Below are positions 54,430 through 62,396 of a stretch of DNA of 64,000 nucleotides, piece by piece (the stretch's first letter is position 1; each line of letters starts with the position of its first letter). The notes under the pieces are model-generated. The model worked only from the letters and a program-made list of their open reading frames with translations. It had not been told where the DNA came from and did not search any database. Location of the stretch: contig NZ_AUDI01000020.1 of the NCBI RefSeq assembly GCF_000425385.1, forward strand, positions 115,388-179,387, given 5' to 3'. Made by a program: the position numbers and the translations under genes. The DNA is from Pseudoduganella violaceinigra DSM 15887. Its GTDB lineage: Bacteria; Pseudomonadota; Gammaproteobacteria; Burkholderiales; Burkholderiaceae_D.

Positions 54430-55794
54430 ATGGACAAGCAATTCAACCGACGACACTTTCTCACCGCCGGCGCTGCACTGGCGGGCAGCCTTCTGCTGCC
54501 GCGGGCGTTTGCGGCTGGCAGCCGTGAAAAGCTCCGCCTCGGTATGATCGGCACCGGCATGCGCGGTCAGGTGCTCCTGCGCGAGCTGGTACGCCGCGAC
54601 GACGTGGAAGTGACCGCCTTGTGCGATATCGAACCGCTCATGCTTGGCAAGGCACTGGCGCAGTTCGAAAAGGCCGGCAAGGCAAAACCGCGTACTTTTG
54701 GCGAAGACGGCGACAAGCATGCCTACAAGCGGATGCTGGATGCGAAAGAATTGGATGGCGTGATTATCGCCACGCCTTGGGAGTGGCATGCACAAATGGC
54801 GATCGACGCCATGCAGGCTAAGGTTCCCGTCGGCTGCGAGGTGGTGGCCGGCGTGACGCTGAAAGACCATTGGGATGTGCTGGACACCCAGCTGAAAACC
54901 GGTACGCCATACATGCTGTTGGAGAACGTGTGCTATCGCCGCGACGTGATGGCGGTGCTGCAGATGGTGCGTTCCGGCCTGTTCGGCGAGCTGGTGCACC
55001 TGCAGGGCGGTTACCAGCACGACCTGCGCGCCGTCAAATTCAACAACGGCGATCCGGCCAAACCCTACGGCAGTGGCATCGAGTTCGGTGACAAGGGCTG
55101 GTCGGAAGCGAAGTGGCGCACGCTGCATTCGGTGCAGCGCAATGGCGAGCTGTATCCGAGCCACGGCATCGGCCCGTGCGCGATGTACACCAATATCAAC
55201 CGCGGCAATCGCTTCACCCGTATCAACACCTTCGCGACCAAGGCGCGCGGCCTGCACGACTACATCGTCAAGCAGGGCGGCGCGGAGCATTCGAGCGGCA
55301 AGGTGAAGTTCAGCCTGGGCGACGTGGTCAGCACCACGCTGTCGTGCGAGAACGGCGAGACCATCATCCTGCAGCACGATACCTCGCTGCCGCGCCCATA
55401 TTCGCTCGGCTTCCGGGTGCAGGGCACCAACGGCCTGTGGATGGACGTGAACCATTCCATCCACATTGAAGGCAAGAGCACGCCGCATCAGTGGGAGGAT
55501 TTCCAGGCATATCAGGACAAGTTCGACCACCCGCTGTGGCGAAAATATGCTAGCGAAGCTGCCGGTGCTGGCCACGGCGGCATGGACTACTTCGTGATTC
55601 ATGCTTTCGTGGAAGCGCTGAAGGCCCGCGCGCCGATGCCGATCGATATCTACGATGCGGTGACGTGGAGCGCCATCACACCGCTGTCCGAGCAATCGAT
55701 TGCGCAGAATTTCCAGACGCTGGAATTCCCCGATTTCACGCGCGGCCTGTGGAGCAAGCGCAAGCCGATCTTTTCCTTCGATGACCGTTATTGA
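54430..55794 (+). CDS. GH109 family alpha-N-acetylgalactosaminidase
   Basis: 454-residue Gfo/Idh/MocA-fold enzyme of glycoside hydrolase family 109. It cleaves terminal alpha-GalNAc (blood group A-type) through a transient NAD-dependent oxidation-elimination mechanism. A Tat signal (NRRHFLTAGAALAGSLLLP, RRHFL at 7-11) exports the folded, cofactor-loaded protein. The Rossmann motif is GMIGTGMRGQ (GTGMRG at 41-46). GH109-type segments follow: DGVIIATPWEWH, GCEVVAGVTL, LENVCYRRDVM, GGYQHDLRAV, SHGIGPCAMY, and GHGGMDYFVIHAF. A plain oxidoreductase is the alternative, but these motifs and the context (GH31, TonB receptor, agaS operon) favour GH109. It starts 32 bases after the receptor gene, and the metallophosphatase follows 6 bases later. 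Confidence 0.88.
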   Translation: MDKQFNRRHFLTAGAALAGSLLLPRAFAAGSREKLRLGMIGTGMRGQVLLRELVRRDDVEVTALCDIEPLMLGKALAQFEKAGKAKPRTFGEDGDKHAYKRMLDAKELDGVIIATPWEWHAQMAIDAMQAKVPVGCEVVAGVTLKDHWDVLDTQLKTGTPYMLLENVCYRRDVMAVLQMVRSGLFGELVHLQGGYQHDLRAVKFNNGDPAKPYGSGIEFGDKGWSEAKWRTLHSVQRNGELYPSHGIGPCAMYTNINRGNRFTRINTFATKARGLHDYIVKQGGAEHSSGKVKFSLGDVVSTTLSCENGETIILQHDTSLPRPYSLGFRVQGTNGLWMDVNHSIHIEGKSTPHQWEDFQAYQDKFDHPLWRKYASEAAGAGHGGMDYFVIHAFVEALKARAPMPIDIYDAVTWSAITPLSEQSIAQNFQTLEFPDFTRGLWSKRKPIFSFDDRY

Positions 55795-55800
55795 ACCCAG

Positions 55801-56970
55801 ATGAAGAGCATAAGGATTGCATGTGCCGCCACCTGCCTTGGCATTGCAGCGCTGGCCGTGCAGGGAGCGGCTAGCGCGCAGTCGGAGCCATACAAAGTCT
55901 TCGACACCAGGCCGGTCATTACCGACGGGCCTTACCTGTCCGCGTTGTCCGATACTGCGGTGTCGGTGGTGTGGATGACCGATGCGCCGAGCCACGCCAA
56001 GGTTCGCCTGCACGACGGCGACAGCGTGCGGGAAATCGAGCCGCAGGTCGACGGCCTGGTGCCGGTCGGCCAGCGTCATGTCGTGACAATCAAGGGACTC
56101 GCTCCGGGCAGGCGCTACACGTACGAAGCTGTCGCCACCCGGGTAGTCAAGCTGAAGCCGTACTGGCCGGATAAGGGATTCAGCACAAGCAGCCCGGCGG
56201 CGGCATTCACCACGTTCGACCCGCAGCAGGGCAAGATCTCGTTCAGCGTCGTCACCGATACCCACGAAGACACCGCCCGCATCGGCCGCTTGATGAAGTT
56301 GATCGACTGGCCTGGCACTGATGCATTGGTTCACCTGGGCGACGCTTTCCATTGGCTCGATTCGGAAGAGCAGCTGTGGGCCAAATGGCTGCGTCCAACC
56401 GTTGCCGCCTTGGGTCCGGGCAAACCCCTGCTGTTCGCACGCGGCAACCACGAATTGCGCGGCGCCTTCGCGCGCGAGCTGGCGGGCTATATACCCTCGC
56501 CGGAAGGCAGGTATTACTACTCGCGCGCCATGGGGCCGGTGCACCTTCTGGTCATCGATACAGCCGAGGACAAGCCGGACGACACCAATGTCTACGCCCA
56601 GTTGAATCGCACCCAGCCCTACCGCGAAGACGAACTGGCATGGCTGCGCGCGGAAGTCAGCGGCAACCGGCATCTGGCGAAGGCGCCGTTCAGGGTGGTG
56701 GCGATGCACCAGGCAGACTGGGGATCGCTCGCCGATCAAGGCGCGGCATGGACTGCGCTGGCCAACCAGGCCGGCGTCGACCTCGTGATCGCGGGCCATG
56801 AGCATGAGTTTTCCTATCATGCTCCCGACAAGGTGCACGCCTACCACCAGCTGATCCTGGGCCAGGACCAGCTGGCCCGCGTCGACGCCACGGAGCGCAC
56901 CCTGACGGTCAAGGTAACGACGGACAAAGGCGCGCCTGTGCATACGCTGACCATCCCGGTGCGCCGATAA
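55801..56970 (+). CDS. Secreted metallophosphoesterase (purple acid phosphatase-like)
   Basis: 389-residue exported protein: signal peptide ending GAASAQS (near residue 27). A fibronectin-III-like N-terminal domain follows (about 30-145; GPYLSALSDTAVSVVWMTDAPSHAKVRL ... LAPGRRYTYEA), then a calcineurin-like phosphatase domain. The metal motifs read VVTDTHEDTAR (D-x-H), VHLGDAFHW (GD), FARGNHEL (GNHE), MHQADWG (H) and AGHEHEF (GHxH). The D-x-H, GD, GNHE, H, GHxH series is complete. Placed 6 bases after GH109, it belongs to the same operon; it may remove phosphate groups from host or bacterial glycans before uptake. Confidence 0.87.
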   Translation: MKSIRIACAATCLGIAALAVQGAASAQSEPYKVFDTRPVITDGPYLSALSDTAVSVVWMTDAPSHAKVRLHDGDSVREIEPQVDGLVPVGQRHVVTIKGLAPGRRYTYEAVATRVVKLKPYWPDKGFSTSSPAAAFTTFDPQQGKISFSVVTDTHEDTARIGRLMKLIDWPGTDALVHLGDAFHWLDSEEQLWAKWLRPTVAALGPGKPLLFARGNHELRGAFARELAGYIPSPEGRYYYSRAMGPVHLLVIDTAEDKPDDTNVYAQLNRTQPYREDELAWLRAEVSGNRHLAKAPFRVVAMHQADWGSLADQGAAWTALANQAGVDLVIAGHEHEFSYHAPDKVHAYHQLILGQDQLARVDATERTLTVKVTTDKGAPVHTLTIPVRR

Positions 56971-56975
56971 CATGC

Positions 56976-57005
56976 TACCCTGTTGCGAAATTAGCAAACA
57001 GGGTA
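56976..57005 (+). promoter_or_regulatory. Hairpin covering the TraB-family gene ribosome-binding site
   Basis: TACCCTGTT (56976-56984) and AACAGGGTA (56997-57005) are perfect 9-bp arms. The right arm contains the AGGG Shine-Dalgarno of the next gene (ATG 57009), so the fold would hide it. It could be a translational switch, or simply separate the GalNAc locus from the next unit; no T run follows. Confidence 0.45.
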
Positions 57006-57008
57006 ATC

Positions 57009-58001
57009 ATGGTTAAGCGTATTATCGCCGCCGCGGCGTTCATGTTGCTGGCGGGCGCCGCGTGGGCCCAGGAAGAGATTCCGGCACCGGCGGCCGACAC
57101 CGAACAAGTCCTCATCGTCGGTCAGCGTCCCGGCCCCGGCCTGTGGAAGGTCAGCAAAGGCGAACATGTGATGTACATTTTCGGCGACTACGCACCGCTG
57201 CCGATCAAAATGGATTGGCGCTCGCAGGAAGTCGAATCCATCATCGCCAAATCCCAGGAATACCTGCCGAAGCCTTCCTTTGGTATCAGCGTGGGTCTTT
57301 GGGGCGGCCTGAAAATGCTGCCCTACGCGGTCGGATTCAAGAACAACCCGGATGGCGCCAAGCTGGTCGACGTTCTGCCAGCCGAAACCTACGACCGCTG
57401 GCAGGTGCTGAAGGCAAAGTACATCGGGAAGGACAGCGGCATCGAGCGCGAGCGGCCCATGTTCGTGGCTGAAACCTTGTATGCGCAAGGCTTGGAAAAG
57501 AACGGCTTGACCTTGCGCACCGATGTCTACGCGAAGCTCGATAAGCTGGTGAAGCAATACAAGGTCAAGATTACCTCCAGCAGCGCCGAGGTGGAGCTGG
57601 AAAACCCCGGCCAGGCCATCAAGGCATTCAACAATTCGCCCGGCTCCGATACGGCTTGCTTCGCCAAGACAGTGGAACGCCTGGAAACCGACATCGACGC
57701 CATGCGCGTGCGCGCCAATGCCTGGGCCGTCGGCGACATGTCGAAGATTGCCACACTGAGTTTTGCGGACCGCGACGAAGCCTGCAAGAACGCCGTCTTC
57801 GAGAACGACGCCTTCAAGTCGAATGAAAAGCTGCGCCAGGCCGAGCAGAATATGCGCAAGGCCTGGCTGGAAAATGCGGAGCATGCGCTGGAGGCGAACA
57901 ACACGACTTTCGCCGTGCTGTCGCTGCGCCATCTGTTTGGATCGACCGGCTACCTGGCCGACCTGCAGGCAAAAGGTTATAAGGTCGAAGCGCCCGAGTA
58001 A
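57009..58001 (+). CDS. TraB/GumN-family protein
   Basis: 330-residue protein with signal peptide ([21 protein letters not shown]). The start of the mature part, [20 protein letters not shown], is the TraB/GumN opening motif, followed by [17 protein letters not shown] and a C-terminal [22 protein letters not shown] and [22 protein letters not shown]. These motifs match TraB-like putative periplasmic proteases related to the EreA/ChaN superfamily, but no function is established. The last 25 bases overlap the convergent chemoreceptor gene. Confidence 0.82.
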   Translation: MVKRIIAAAAFMLLAGAAWAQEEIPAPAADTEQVLIVGQRPGPGLWKVSKGEHVMYIFGDYAPLPIKMDWRSQEVESIIAKSQEYLPKPSFGISVGLWGGLKMLPYAVGFKNNPDGAKLVDVLPAETYDRWQVLKAKYIGKDSGIERERPMFVAETLYAQGLEKNGLTLRTDVYAKLDKLVKQYKVKITSSSAEVELENPGQAIKAFNNSPGSDTACFAKTVERLETDIDAMRVRANAWAVGDMSKIATLSFADRDEACKNAVFENDAFKSNEKLRQAEQNMRKAWLENAEHALEANNTTFAVLSLRHLFGSTGYLADLQAKGYKVEAPE

Positions 58002-59608
58002 GTTCGGCCAGCCGGCAAGCTGACCTGGCGCCGGCTTGAAACGCCTTGCGTGACACCGTTTGCCGCCTTGGCCTGCGGCGGCAGCTTGAACACTTCCAGC
58101 GCCTTGGCAACCGCCTGTGCCTGCACGTCCAGCACGCCGGTGGCGGTGGATGCTTCCTCCACCATCTGGCTGTTTTGACGCGTCACTTCGTCCAGCTCCG
58201 CGATGGCGTCCTTGACCTGGTTGACGCCGTTGCTCTGTTCGCGCGTTGCGCCGCTGATGTCGCCCATGATGGCAGCGACGCGGCCGATGGCGCCAATCAC
58301 CGCATCCATGTCGGCGCCGGCCGCGGTAGCTACGCTGGCGCCGCCTTCGATCTTGTCTGCCGAAACATCGATCAGCAGTTTGATGTCCTTGGCGGCGGCC
58401 GCACTGCGCTGCGCCAGGTTGCGCACTTCGCTGGCGACGACCGCGAAGCCTCGGCCGCTTTCACCTGCCCGTGCCGCTTCCACTGCCGCATTCAGGGCCA
58501 GGATATTGGTCTGGAAAGCGATGCCGTCGATCAGGCCAATGATGTCGACAATCTTGCGTGAGGAACCGCGGATCTCGTCCATCGCCGTCACTACCTGCGC
58601 CACCGCCACGCCGGTGCGTTCGGCCAGCGCGGTCGCCTCGTTTGCCACGCTGTTGGCCGTGTTGACGTTGTCGGCGGTCTGGCTCACGGTGCCGGTGATC
58701 TGTCCCATATGGGCCGACGTCTGTTCCAGATTGGCCGCTTGCGCTTCGGTGCGGGCCGCCAGGTCGGCGTTGGCCGTGCGCACCTGGGTGGTGGTGCTGC
58801 GGGTCAGCGCGAAATTGCCGCGGATATCGCCCAGGATGGATGCCAGGTTCAAGTTCAACTGGCGCACGAATGCTTGCAGCTGGCCCAGTTCATCGTGGCG
58901 ATCAACCGCCATGCGGGTGGTCAGGTCGCCGCCGGCCAGAATGCGCGTGGCGTTGATGCAGGCCTGGACCGGCGCAACGATGGCGCGGTGCAGGTTGTAC
59001 CAGCCGTACAGGGCCAGCGCCGCCAGCAGCAAGGCCTGCAAATGCAGCGCAAATTCGGAATAGGGCAGGAGGGCATGCATCGCCATCGACAGCGCCAGCA
59101 CGATCATGCTGCCGAAGCATAAGGCCATGCGCTGCGCCAGCGAGATGTCGCGCAAGGCTCTGGAAACTTTCTGCATTGCGCGCGGCGCGGCCGATCCGCG
59201 CGCAATGCGCACACCGTCCGGATTGGCGCCCTTGACGGTGCGGTATAGCTGCTCGGCTTCCTTGACCTGCTCGTGCTTGGGTTTGGTGCACACCGACATG
59301 AAGCCGGTGGTCTTATGCTTTTCGATCACCGGGGTGACGTTGGCAATGCACCAGAAATAGCCGCCACCGGCGCAACGGAATTTGACCAGGCCGCGCCATG
59401 GCTCGCCCGACATCGTCGTGCGCAGCATGTCTTCATCGACCGCGGCCGGCATGTCAGCATGGTAGAAGGCCTTCTGCGGGCGGCCGAGTAGATCCTCGTC
59501 GGCGTAGCCGCTGACGGCGTTGAACGTCGAATTGGTGTACGTCAGCCGGCCCTGCAGGTCCGTGGTGATGACGATGGGCTTGCCGTCTTCAAGAAGTGTT
59601 TCTTGCAT
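57977..59608 (-). CDS. Aer-like methyl-accepting chemotaxis protein
   Basis: 543-residue receptor. An N-terminal PAS domain (about 10-115; [52 protein letters not shown]) resembles the FAD- or haem-binding PAS of Aer, a redox or oxygen sensor. Two close hydrophobic segments (about 165-205) anchor it without a large periplasmic domain. HAMP-like (about 205-255) and signalling domains follow, with the kinase-contact hairpin [34 protein letters not shown]. It is monocistronic, so it signals to Che genes elsewhere. Confidence 0.9.
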   Translation of the reverse strand: MQETLLEDGKPIVITTDLQGRLTYTNSTFNAVSGYADEDLLGRPQKAFYHADMPAAVDEDMLRTTMSGEPWRGLVKFRCAGGGYFWCIANVTPVIEKHKTTGFMSVCTKPKHEQVKEAEQLYRTVKGANPDGVRIARGSAAPRAMQKVSRALRDISLAQRMALCFGSMIVLALSMAMHALLPYSEFALHLQALLLAALALYGWYNLHRAIVAPVQACINATRILAGGDLTTRMAVDRHDELGQLQAFVRQLNLNLASILGDIRGNFALTRSTTTQVRTANADLAARTEAQAANLEQTSAHMGQITGTVSQTADNVNTANSVANEATALAERTGVAVAQVVTAMDEIRGSSRKIVDIIGLIDGIAFQTNILALNAAVEAARAGESGRGFAVVASEVRNLAQRSAAAAKDIKLLIDVSADKIEGGASVATAAGADMDAVIGAIGRVAAIMGDISGATREQSNGVNQVKDAIAELDEVTRQNSQMVEEASTATGVLDVQAQAVAKALEVFKLPPQAKAANGVTQGVSSRRQVSLPAGRTYSGASTL

Positions 59609-59730
59609 TATCGACCACTTTATTTCGGTTGGGAAATGTCGCTGAACATCCTATCAGATCGCGGCATGGCCACGCCGAAAGCGTGGCCATTTCGTGGTAT
59701 TTCCACCAAAACTGTTGGTCTGCAGTTAAT

Positions 59731-60165
59731 TTACTGTGGTTGCATGGCAAAGCCAACGCCAAAACGGTTCCAGGCATTGATGGCGCCAATGACAAACGTC
59801 AGTTCCGACATTTCCTGTTCGCTGAAATGGGTGGCAACGACGCGGTAAACATCGTCGGGCGCCCCGTGCTTCGATAGCTCGGTCAGGGTTTCAGTCCACA
59901 GCAGCGCGGCCCGTTCGCGCTCGCTGAAGAAAGGCGTTTCGCGCCAGACGGGCAGTGCCAGCAGCCGGCGTACGTCTTCGCCCCCCTTAAGCGCATCCTG
60001 GCTGTGCATGTCGACGCAATAGGCGCAGCCATTGATGTGCGAGGCGCGGATCTTCACCAGTTCGCGCAAGGCCGCCGGCAGCAGCGATTCGGCGGCGGCG
60101 CGTTCAAGCCCCATCATGGCCTTCATGGCGTTCGGGGCGGCTTGGTAGTAGTCAATGCGTTTCAC
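59731..60165 (-). CDS. AhpD-like carboxymuconolactone decarboxylase family protein
   Basis: 144-residue protein from a GTG start at 60165, preferred because GAGGA lies 7 bases upstream and upstream in-frame codons lie in the divergent spacer. The core shows RELVKIRASHINGCAYCVDMHSQDA, the AhpD CxxC (CAYC) with its conserved His, as in alkylhydroperoxidase D. The C-terminal half (LLWTETLTEL ... FSEQEMSELTFVIGAINAWNRF) completes the helical CMD fold. It probably works in thiol-based peroxide or nitrosative defence. Divergent from a LysR regulator, which likely controls it. Confidence 0.85.
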   Translation of the reverse strand: MKRIDYYQAAPNAMKAMMGLERAAAESLLPAALRELVKIRASHINGCAYCVDMHSQDALKGGEDVRRLLALPVWRETPFFSERERAALLWTETLTELSKHGAPDDVYRVVATHFSEQEMSELTFVIGAINAWNRFGVGFAMQPQ

Positions 60166-60267
60166 GGTAAATTCCTCGGTTTGTTGGCGATGAACCCACT
60201 TTAGTCTGAACGAGATTGCGGATAAACTGGCGCTCATCGTTTTTAATGTACGGAAAGTCGGCTAATT

Positions 60268-61167
60268 ATGGCTTTTGACCGCCTGGAAGCGATGCGTGCC
60301 TTTTGCCGCATCGTCGAAGTGGGCAGTTTCGTCGGTGCGGCCGACGCGCTGGGCGTGCCCAAGACCACCATCTCCGGCCAGATCCAGGGGCTGGAAGCGC
60401 ACCTCGGCATGAAGCTGCTGCACAGGACTACGCGCCGCGTCTCGCCCACCACCGATGGCGCGGCCTATTACGAAGGCGCCCGCGCGCTGCTCGACGATCT
60501 CGATGAACTGGAAATGTCGCGCCATGCCGCGCGCGGCCGCGTGAAGGTGGAAATGCCGTCGCCGGTCGGCACCTTCCTGGTCATTCCCGCGCTGCCGGAT
60601 TTCGTGGCGCGCTACCCGGACGTGCAGCTCGATATCGGTTGTGGTGAACGGGTGGTGGACCTGGTGCAGGAAGGGATCGACTGCGCTCTTCGCGGTGGCC
60701 TGGTGGCGGACCAGGACTTGGTCGCGCGGCCGGTCGGCGCTATGCGCTTTTGCCTGTGTGCCGCGCCCTCCTATCTCGCAAAAGCGCCTGTGCTGGCGTC
60801 GCCCGCTGACCTGGCCGCGCATCGCTATCTCGGCTTCCTCTTCGCCGCTACGGGGCGCGCTTACACGCCGACGCTTATGTGCGGCCAGCAGCGCTTTACC
60901 ATCGAGCAGCCGCCGGCCATGCGTTTCAATAACGCCGGCGCCTACATTGCCGCCGGCGTGGCGGGGCTGGGGATCGTCTGCATCGCGCGGGCGGAAGCGG
61001 CGCAGCACCTGCGCAGCGGAGCGTTGCTGGAAGTGCTGCCCGAATGGCAGCCGGGCAGCATGCCGATCAGCCTCGTCTACCCTTACGCGCGCCGGCTATC
61101 GGCCCGCGTGCGCGCCTTCACGGAATGGGTCACGGCCCTGATGGCAAAGGACCCCTTGTGGCACTGA
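60268..61167 (+). CDS. LysR-family transcriptional regulator
   Basis: 299-residue regulator. The N-terminal winged helix (about 5-65) shows LEAMRAFCRIVEVGSFVGAADALGVPKTTISGQIQGLEAHLG and LLHRTTRRVSPTTDG. The C-terminal type-2 periplasmic-binding-fold effector domain has PALPDFVARYPDVQLDIG, GIDCALRGG and AAGVAGLGIVCIA. It is divergent from the AhpD-like gene across a 102-base spacer. The inducer is unknown. Confidence 0.9.
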   Translation: MAFDRLEAMRAFCRIVEVGSFVGAADALGVPKTTISGQIQGLEAHLGMKLLHRTTRRVSPTTDGAAYYEGARALLDDLDELEMSRHAARGRVKVEMPSPVGTFLVIPALPDFVARYPDVQLDIGCGERVVDLVQEGIDCALRGGLVADQDLVARPVGAMRFCLCAAPSYLAKAPVLASPADLAAHRYLGFLFAATGRAYTPTLMCGQQRFTIEQPPAMRFNNAGAYIAAGVAGLGIVCIARAEAAQHLRSGALLEVLPEWQPGSMPISLVYPYARRLSARVRAFTEWVTALMAKDPLWH

Positions 61168-61229
61168 GTAATTCCAGAGTTTGGTGTGTTACTGTTGGTA
61201 TTTGGTCCGTTCATATGAGGAGGTGTGCC

Positions 61230-61637
61230 ATGGGTATTCTCGATTCGCTGGCCGGTGAAGTGATGAGCCAGTTCTCGGGCGGTAATCATCCGGAAGGGAT
61301 GCTGGAAGCGGTCAGCACGATGCTGAATGATCCGCGCACGGGTGGCCTGCAAGGCCTCGTGGCGTCCTTCGAGCAAGGCGGTATGGGCGGCGTGATCGCA
61401 TCCTGGATCGGCACCGGCCAGAACCAGCCCATCAGCGCGGACCAACTGCAGTCGGTGCTGGGCAGCGAGCAGGTGCAGGCAATTGCCAGTCGCCTTGGAC
61501 TCAATTCGCAGGAAGTATCTGGCCACCTGGCGCAGTTGCTGCCGCAAATTGTTGACAAGCTCACGCCAGGCGGCACGATTCCCGATAGCGGCGGTGGACT
61601 GGGCGCTGCCTTGGGTGGCTTGTTCGGGCGCTCCTAG
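61230..61637 (+). CDS. YidB/DUF937-family protein
   Basis: 135-residue cytoplasmic protein of unknown function. GILDSLAGEVMSQFSGG and GLQGLVASFEQGGMGGVIASWIGTG opening the central region, then ISADQLQSVLGSEQVQAIASRLG and a Gly-rich tail (GGGLGAALGGLFGRS), match YidB. GAGGAGG about 7 bases upstream decides the start at 61230 over the upstream frame. Followed by the tRNA-Gly gene. Confidence 0.85.
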   Translation: MGILDSLAGEVMSQFSGGNHPEGMLEAVSTMLNDPRTGGLQGLVASFEQGGMGGVIASWIGTGQNQPISADQLQSVLGSEQVQAIASRLGLNSQEVSGHLAQLLPQIVDKLTPGGTIPDSGGGLGAALGGLFGRS

Positions 61638-61656
61638 CGCACGAACCTTGGGAAAG

Positions 61657-61686
61657 TTGCCAACGATGCCAAAAGCCGAATAGAAT
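61657..61686 (+). promoter_or_regulatory. tRNA-Gly promoter
   Basis: TTGCCA (61657-61662), 18-base spacer, TAGAAT (61681-61686), then GC-rich bases before the tRNA at 61696, a typical stable-RNA promoter without a separate leader. Confidence 0.6.
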
Positions 61687-61695
61687 GCGGCGTGT

Positions 61696-61769
61696 GCGGG
61701 TGTAGTTCAATGGTAGAACGGCAGCTTCCCAAGCTTCATACGAGGGTTCGATTCCCTTCACCCGCTCCA
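61696..61769 (+). tRNA. tRNA-Gly(CCC)
   Basis: A 74-base cloverleaf with encoded CCA: acceptor GCGGGTG / CACCCGC, D arm GTTCAATGGTAGAAC, anticodon loop CTTCCCAAG with CCC anticodon, and T arm GAGGGTTCGATTCCCTT. It matches the E. coli glyU (CCC) form closely. It stands at the left edge of a lower-GC segment carrying hipBA, a usual integration position, although no second copy of its 3' end is seen in the window. Confidence 0.95.
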
Positions 61770-61936
61770 TAGGGAAAATCGACGGTTTTAGCGCCGCGAC
61801 TTCCTCCCCAAAAACGAAGTTCCTCCCCAAACCTCACCCTGTCGAGCCTACGATCTTGCCTCTTCGCAAGTAGCTGCGCTGCGTTGCCACGTCGGTCCCC
61901 TGTCAGTTAGACGTGGGCAATGGGCCGTCAAGAAAT

Positions 61937-62023
61937 GAGTAGCCTAATACTCTTTTTCCATTAAATGATCTGCATACTACTCTTTTTGCGTTGACCTCAT
62001 TCAGCAGAAAAGCTACTCTTTTT
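61937..62023 (+). promoter_or_regulatory. hipBA promoter with three TACTCTTTTT iterons
   Basis: TACTCTTTTT occurs at 61948-61957, 61978-61987 and 62014-62023. The first is part of a palindrome GAGTA-GCCTAA-TACTC (61937-61952). The third supplies the -10 (TACTCT) of a promoter whose -35 TTGACC is at 61991-61996 with a 17-base spacer. HipB binding at these iterons would give the usual toxin-antitoxin autorepression. From 61770 to 61936 no gene or clear signal is seen. Confidence 0.65.
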
Positions 62024-62051
62024 ACTCAAGCCAACAGAATTGAGTACTATC

Positions 62052-62396
62052 ATGAGCAATATTTTGCCTGAACTCCGGAATGCTCGGAAATCTGCCGGAC
62101 TGACCCATGACATGCTGGCCGAACGCGCCGGTGTAAGCCGTATGACGGTCCAACGCACAGAGGCGGGAAAAATTGACCCCCGTCTTTCGACACTCCTAGT
62201 GCTCGCGCGTACGCTCGGCATGGATTTGATGCTTGTGCCAAAATCGCTGAGACAAGACCTGGAAGATTTTGTCCAGTCAGGTGGCCGGTTCCTAGGGCAG
62301 CCGTCGGGTGTCGGTGCCCCCCCTTCTTTGGTCGATGAGCTACTGCAGGATGCGGTCCCGACCAGGAAACATACTCCGCCCAAACCGAAGCAATGA
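62052..62396 (+). CDS. hipB: HipB-like antitoxin, HTH XRE family
   Basis: 114-residue antitoxin and repressor. The N-terminal lambda-repressor-type HTH (about residues 7-62) shows LRNARKSAGLTHDMLAERAGVSRMTVQRTEAGKIDPRLSTLLVLARTLG. The long Pro-rich tail (GQPSGVGAPPSLVDELL ... PPKPKQ) is likely disordered and could contact HipA. ATG 62052 is chosen; a TTG at 62040 would add four residues. Its stop overlaps the hipA start in ATGA. The region's base composition is clearly less GC-rich than the flanks, suggesting acquisition. Confidence 0.87.
   Translation: MSNILPELRNARKSAGLTHDMLAERAGVSRMTVQRTEAGKIDPRLSTLLVLARTLGMDLMLVPKSLRQDLEDFVQSGGRFLGQPSGVGAPPSLVDELLQDAVPTRKHTPPKPKQ

Noticed and set aside
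54430..55794. Ordinary NAD-dependent sugar dehydrogenase
   Set aside because: The Gfo/Idh/MocA fold alone would allow it, but the Tat signal, YQHDLR and HGIGP segments and the locus context fit GH109 better.
61746..61769. Prophage or integrative-element attachment site at the tRNA-Gly 3' end
   Set aside because: No second copy of the tRNA end and no integrase are visible in the window, so an att site is not claimed.
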